This document shows, one piece after another, positions 59,432 through 64,000 of a stretch of 64,000 nt of DNA; within the stretch, counting starts at the first letter, position 1; each line of letters opens with the position of its first letter. Below the pieces are notes generated by a model, which did not search any database, was not told the origin of the DNA, and saw only the letters and a list, made by a program, of their open reading frames with translations. A program made the position numbers and the translations under genes. This stretch comes from Benincasa hispida. Lineage: Eukaryota > Streptophyta > Magnoliopsida > Cucurbitales > Cucurbitaceae. Location: contig NC_052349.1 in NCBI RefSeq assembly GCF_009727055.1, positions 41,651,652 to 41,715,651 on the forward strand, in the 5' to 3' direction.

Positions 59432-59890
59432 ACCATTCCCTATAGTGAATGTTGTGGATGTTAATAATCGTGGTCGAGGTGGTGATCATAGTTATGGTCG
59501 AGGTCATGACCGTGGTAAAGGAAGAAATGATTATTATTTTTTGTGATGGTCGTTCTAATAATTTAAATTTCAAAATAACAATATAAAATGATGATCACGA
59601 GGGAAAAACTCCACAAGATAAGAGTTCAAAGAGTGTTGAAAATAAATGCTTTTAATGCGGAATGACTGGGCATTGGTCACATATTGGTCGTACGTCAAAA
59701 CACTTAGTTGATCTCTATCAAATCTCCCTAAAGAAAAAAGAGAAAAATATGGGAGCAAATTTTGGATACCAGGATAATGACATATTTGACCCATCCCACA
59801 TGACAAATTTGGATGTGGCGGACTTCTTTGAATCTCCTAAAGAAAAGATTGGCACAGTTGTTTCTTTTGACTTTGAGAATATCTAGACTT
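59432..59890 (+). pseudogene. Copia gag, second part, with damaged zinc knuckle
   Basis: After the A5 insertion, gag resumes with VNVVDVNNRGRGGDHSYGRG (Gly-Arg-rich). It then has a zinc-knuckle region whose translation KCF-stop-CGMTGHWSHIGRTSKHLVDLYQ has an in-frame stop and lacks the third cysteine. It ends with DPSHMTNLDVADFFES, typical of the gag-protease junction in this group. Confidence 0.75.
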
Positions 59891-60019
59891 AATGTTGTTG
59901 TTTTCTTTTATCTATCTTCATGTTTTTTTAGTAACTTTTGTATATTTTAAGTGTTGTTTTTTTTTTTTTATTGTAATTATTTTCTTTTAATGAAGAGACA
60001 TAAATTATTTTCATATGTA

Positions 60020-63000
60020 GGGTGTTTAAAAAATGAGCAAAGAAGATCTATGTCTGGCAGATAGTGCAACTACACGTGCAATACTTACAAATAAAAAATA
60101 CTTTTTCAAGTTGACAATGCTGAAAACAAAAGTAAATACGATATCAGGTTCTGCAAACTTGATTGAAGGTTTAAGAAAAGCAAATATTATTTTGCCTAGA
60201 GGAACAAAATTACAATTGGCAAGGCATTGTTCTCTAGTCACTCAAATAGAAATCTTCTAAGTTTTAAAGATATACGTTGCAATGGTTATCATATCGAGAC
60301 TGATCTTAAGAATAATGTGGAATATCTATATATTATATCTATTGTCTCAAATGAAAAATGTATATTGGAAAAGTTGTCTGCTTTATCTTTTGGATTGTAT
60401 TATACTCATATATGAGTAATTGAAACATATGCAACAAAGAACCTGAAGTTCATGAATCCAAATATATTTGCTATTTGACATGATAGATTGGGTCATCCAG
60501 GGTCTATAATGATGAGAAGAATTATTGAGAATTCAAGTGAACACCCATTGAAGAGCCAAAAGATTCTTCAATCTAATGAATTATCATGTGATGCTTGGGC
60601 AAATTAATAATTAGACCTTCACTAGCTAAAGTGAGAACTGAATCATCTACATTTTTAGAACGAATTCATGGTGATATATGTGGACCTATTAACCCACCAA
60701 GTGGACCATTTAGATATTTTATAGTATTAATAGATGCATCAAATAGATGGTCACAAGTGTGCTTATTATCAAGTCGAAATCTTGTATTTGCAAGATTACT
60801 TGCTCAAATAATTAAGTTAAAAGCACAATTTCCTGATTATATAATTAAGACCATTCGTCTTGATAATACTGGTTTATTTACATCCCAATCTTTTGATAAT
60901 TATTGTTTGTCAATTGGGACAAGTGTTGAACATCATGTAGCTCATGTTCATACATAAAATGGTTTAGCAGAATCATTTATAAAACATTTGCAATTAATTG
61001 CAAGACCATTACTTATAAGAGCTAAGCTTCATTCATTTGTATGGGGACATGCTATTTTGCATGCAGCGTCACTTGTATGCATTAGGTCAATAGCTTATCA
61101 TAAGTACTTGCCATTACAATTAGCTTATGGTCATGAGCCAAATATTTTCTATCTGAGAATTTTTGGATGTGTAGTATATGTTCCAATTGCTCAATCACAA
61201 CGCACTAAGATGGGTCCTAAAAAGAAGTTAGGAATATATGTTGGATATGATTCCCCATCAATTATCAAATACCCAACCCCCAACGAGTGATATATTTATT
61301 GCATGATTTGTTGATTATCATTTTAATGAGACAAATTTTTCAATATTTGGGGGAGGGATTAAGAAATTGGAAAAATAAATTACATGGAATGCATCGTTAT
61401 TGTCTCATTTATATCCCTATACAGATCAATATGAACTTGAAGTTCAGAAAACAATTCATTTGTAAAACATAGCAATCAATTACTAGATACATTTATAGAT
61501 GCAAAGAAAGTAACCAAGTCATATATACCAGTTACAAATATTCCATAAAAAATTGATATCCCAACACAACAAGTTGTCACTAATGAGTTTGGAACATGAC
61601 AGAAGCGTGGTAGACCGGTGGGTTTCAAAGATAAAAGTCCTCGAAAACGAAAAATAGTTAATAGTAAAACAGATTTGGTTGAGCATGTAAATATCCATGA
61701 AGAAATCCTCGATATGATTAGTGGGGAAAGTGAAATACCTAAAGATAATAATGTGATTTCAATAAACCATGTCATGATAGGAAAAAGATAGAATCGAACT
61801 AATGTAGTTATTGACAATATTTTTGTGTATAATGTTGCTCTTGATATTATATCTGAAAATGAGGATCCTGAACCAAAATTTGTAGAATAATGTCGATATA
61901 GAAAAGATTAGCTTCTGTGGCAATAAGCAATCGAGACAGAATTAAACTCACTTTCAAAACGACAGATATTTGGACTAGTAGTCTGAACACCAGAAGGTGT
62001 CAACACATGTGGGATACAAATGGGTATTTATGAGAAAAAGAAATGAAAATAATTAGGTCACAAGATACAAAGCAAGACTAGTTGCACGAGATTTTTCACA
62101 AAGACCTGATATTGATTATGAGGAGACATATTCTCTAGTGATGGATGCAATCACACTAATATATTTAATTGGCCTGACTGTGTATGAAAGTCTGGATATG
62201 CATCATAGGGATGTAATTACAACATATTTATATGGATCTCTTGATAATGATATTTATATGAGAATCTCAGAAGGATTTAAGATACTTGAAACATATACAT
62301 CAAAATCTCGAGAATGACATTCAATAAAGTTATAGAGATCACTATATGGATTGAAACAATCAGGACGAATGTGGTATAATCGCCTGAGTGAATATTTATT
62401 GAAATAAGGATATCAAAATAATCTAATATGTTTGTATGTTTTTGTAAAGAAATCACAACCAGGATTTGCTATTATAACTGTATATGTTGATGACTTGAAT
62501 ATAATTTGAACTTCTGAAAAGCTTCCAAAGGCAATAGAATATCTTAAGAAAGAAATTGAGATGAAAGATCTTAGAAAAACACAATTTTGTCTTGGTCTGC
62601 AAATTGAGCATTTAACAGATAGAATATTTATTCATTAGTCAGCTTATACAGGAAAAATCTCGAAAAGATTTTATATAGACAAAGTACATTCATTAAATAT
62701 TCCAATGGAAGTCCGTTCATTTGATATAAAGAAAGTTATATTTCGACCTCGAGACGATAATGAAGAACTACTTAGTCTTGAAATACCATATCTTTGTACA
62801 ATTGGTGTACTTATGTATTTTGGTAATAATACAAGACCATATATTACATTTTTAGTAAATTTATTAGCTAGATATAATTCTTCTCCTACAAAAGGATATT
62901 GGAACGAAATTAAACATATACTCTGTTATCTCCGAGGAACAATCGATATGAGTTTATTTTATTCAAATAAATCAAATTATTGATATAGTTGGGTTATGCA

Positions 63001-63470
63001 AATTTTGGATCTTTATCTAATCCACACAAAGCTAGATCTCAAACAGGTTATCTGTTCATATGTGGAGGAACTGTTATATTATGGCGATTGGTGAAACAGA
63101 CCATAACGACCACTTCGTCAAATCATGCTGAAAGTCTTGCAATTCACGAGGCTAGTCGAGAATGTGTATGACCAAAGTTAATGACTCAGTACATTCGTAA
63201 AATATGTGGCTTGTCTTCTAATAAAAATCTTTCAACAATATTATACGAAGACAATGCAGCTTGCATAACCTAAATCAAATGAGGATATGTTAAAGGAGAT
63301 AGAATAAAACATATTTCACCGATACTTTTCTACACTCATGATCTTGAAAAGAATGATGACATCACTGTGCAACAAATTTTTTCGAAGGATAACCTGATAA
63401 ACTTATTTACAAAGGCATTACCAACCACAACTTTTGAAAAATTAGTGCACAACATGTAATGCGGCGACTC
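60020..63470 (+). pseudogene. Broken copia pol: protease, integrase, RT, RNase H
   Basis: Protease-like CLADSATTRAIL (about 60050-60080). GAG-pre-integrase WHDRLGHPGSIMMRRI-like with a stop (about 60477-60530). Integrase core 60595-61290 with HGDICGPINPPSGPFRYFIV, RLDNTGLFTS and GHAILHAASLVCIR. RT from about 61900 with the catalytic YVDD near 62483-62494. RNase H near 62705-63460 with YLCTIGVLMYFGNNTRPYI, ARSQTGYLFICGG and SNHAESLAIHEASREC. Several stops and shifts lie between these pieces. Confidence 0.85.
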
Positions 63471-63643
63471 ATAGATCTTAAGTGATATTTCCGTGAGGGA
63501 GAGTCAATATATTTTATTCTTTTAGGAGTATGTATTATATGAAATACGTATTATTTTTTCTTCACTGAGTTTTTTCCATTGAGTTTTTACTAATAAGATT
63601 TTAACAAGGTATATTATATATATATATGGGCATCTAAGGGAAG

Positions 63644-63944
63644 TATTATAAATATCATAAAAATAGATGCCCAATACTTAGTGTCCTAAAAGTCATGTCA
63701 TTTTTCATGTTGTCCACGTGCCTTGTAATAATTTATGTTTGGTGTCCATATAAGTCTACATTCTACTCGTCACTTTACTTATAAATAGTGACATTTGGTG
63801 GATCTTAGGATGATGCACATTGGTGAGAAATCAACTTCAAAATTCCATTAATTTTCATATTATATTATATTATATTACATTTATTATTATTATATTATAT
63901 TTTACCTATATCCGTATTCCATTGTGTTACTCAACTTCACAACA
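63644..63944 (+). repeat. 3' LTR of the copia element
   Basis: 301 bp; shorter than the 5' LTR, mostly by loss of AT-rich repeats near its end. It is preceded by the purine tract TAAGGGAAG and followed by the TSD ATAAA. Confidence 0.85.
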
Positions 63945-64000
63945 ATAAATTATTAATAAACTTTGTTGGAAAATATGCTTAAAAAGATGACATTCATTTA

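Larger units (their letters stand above)
56111..63944 (+). mobile_element. Full-length, decayed Ty1/copia retrotransposon with perfect TSD
   Basis: Direct 5 bp TSD ATAAA at 56106-56110 and 63945-63949. The 5' LTR is 56111-56457, gag 56660-59890, and integrase, RT and RNase H (copia order) 60420-63470. A purine tract TAAGGGAAG lies at 63635-63643 and the 3' LTR at 63644-63944. Both LTRs start TATTAKAAATATCATAAAAA and end ACA. Many stop codons and frameshifts are present. A family-A solo LTR (57194-59426) was later inserted in gag. Without it the element is about 5.6 kb, typical for copia. Confidence 0.9.

Overview
The window is plant nuclear DNA: AT-rich, with GT-AG introns, plant-specific gene families and nested LTR retrotransposons. 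Several dispersed repeats remind me of cucurbit genomes (Cucumis/Benincasa-type), but that is an impression from memory and could not be checked. I support two host genes. The rest is intergenic sequence and transposon debris.

Layout. 0.9-7.9 kb (minus strand): an eight-exon gene for a 539-residue BRCT + RING + PHD-like zinc-finger protein. A decayed Ty1/copia RNase H lies antisense in one intron, and a 15-base assembly gap lies in the last intron. 8-10.3 kb: intergenic sequence with CTATCA/TGATAG palindromes and a partial copy of a short LTR-like repeat. 10.3-24.6 kb: a tandem LTR-internal-LTR-internal-LTR array on the minus strand (family B). Its internal regions keep only the 3' end of a copia pol gene plus polypurine tracts. 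It was later invaded by five solo LTRs: one of family B (B1) and four of the related ~2.1 kb family A (A1-A4). A1 and A2 form an inverted pair. 24.8-27 kb: a gypsy-like solo LTR with minisatellites. 30-32.3 kb: a second probable gypsy-like solo LTR with tandem repeats and a MITE. 32.3-33.4 kb: family B fragments ending about 240 bp before the next gene.

33.66-44.40 kb (plus strand): a 14-exon uridine kinase-like (UK/UPRT) gene, 482 residues, with every splice phase intact. Its 6.4 kb seventh intron holds a decayed Ty3/gypsy chromovirus in antisense, itself carrying a hAT-like MITE and a second insertion. 44.66-44.99 kb: a relic resembling the 3' part of the BRCT-RING gene. 45-52.9 kb: AT-rich intergenic DNA with MITEs, a CACTA end and a 363 bp solo LTR with a perfect target-site duplication (TSD). 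52.9-55.8 kb: a probable DNA transposon carrying a broken plant-mobile-domain gene between hairpin-rich inverted ends. 56.1-63.95 kb: a full-length decayed Ty1/copia element with a perfect 5 bp TSD, holding a fifth family-A solo LTR inside gag.

The two host genes are not obviously linked in function. One looks like a nuclear DNA-damage or ubiquitin-ligase type protein; the other acts in pyrimidine salvage. Nesting order gives relative ages: the family-B array is older than A1-A4 and B1, the chromovirus is older than its MITE, and the copia element is older than A5.
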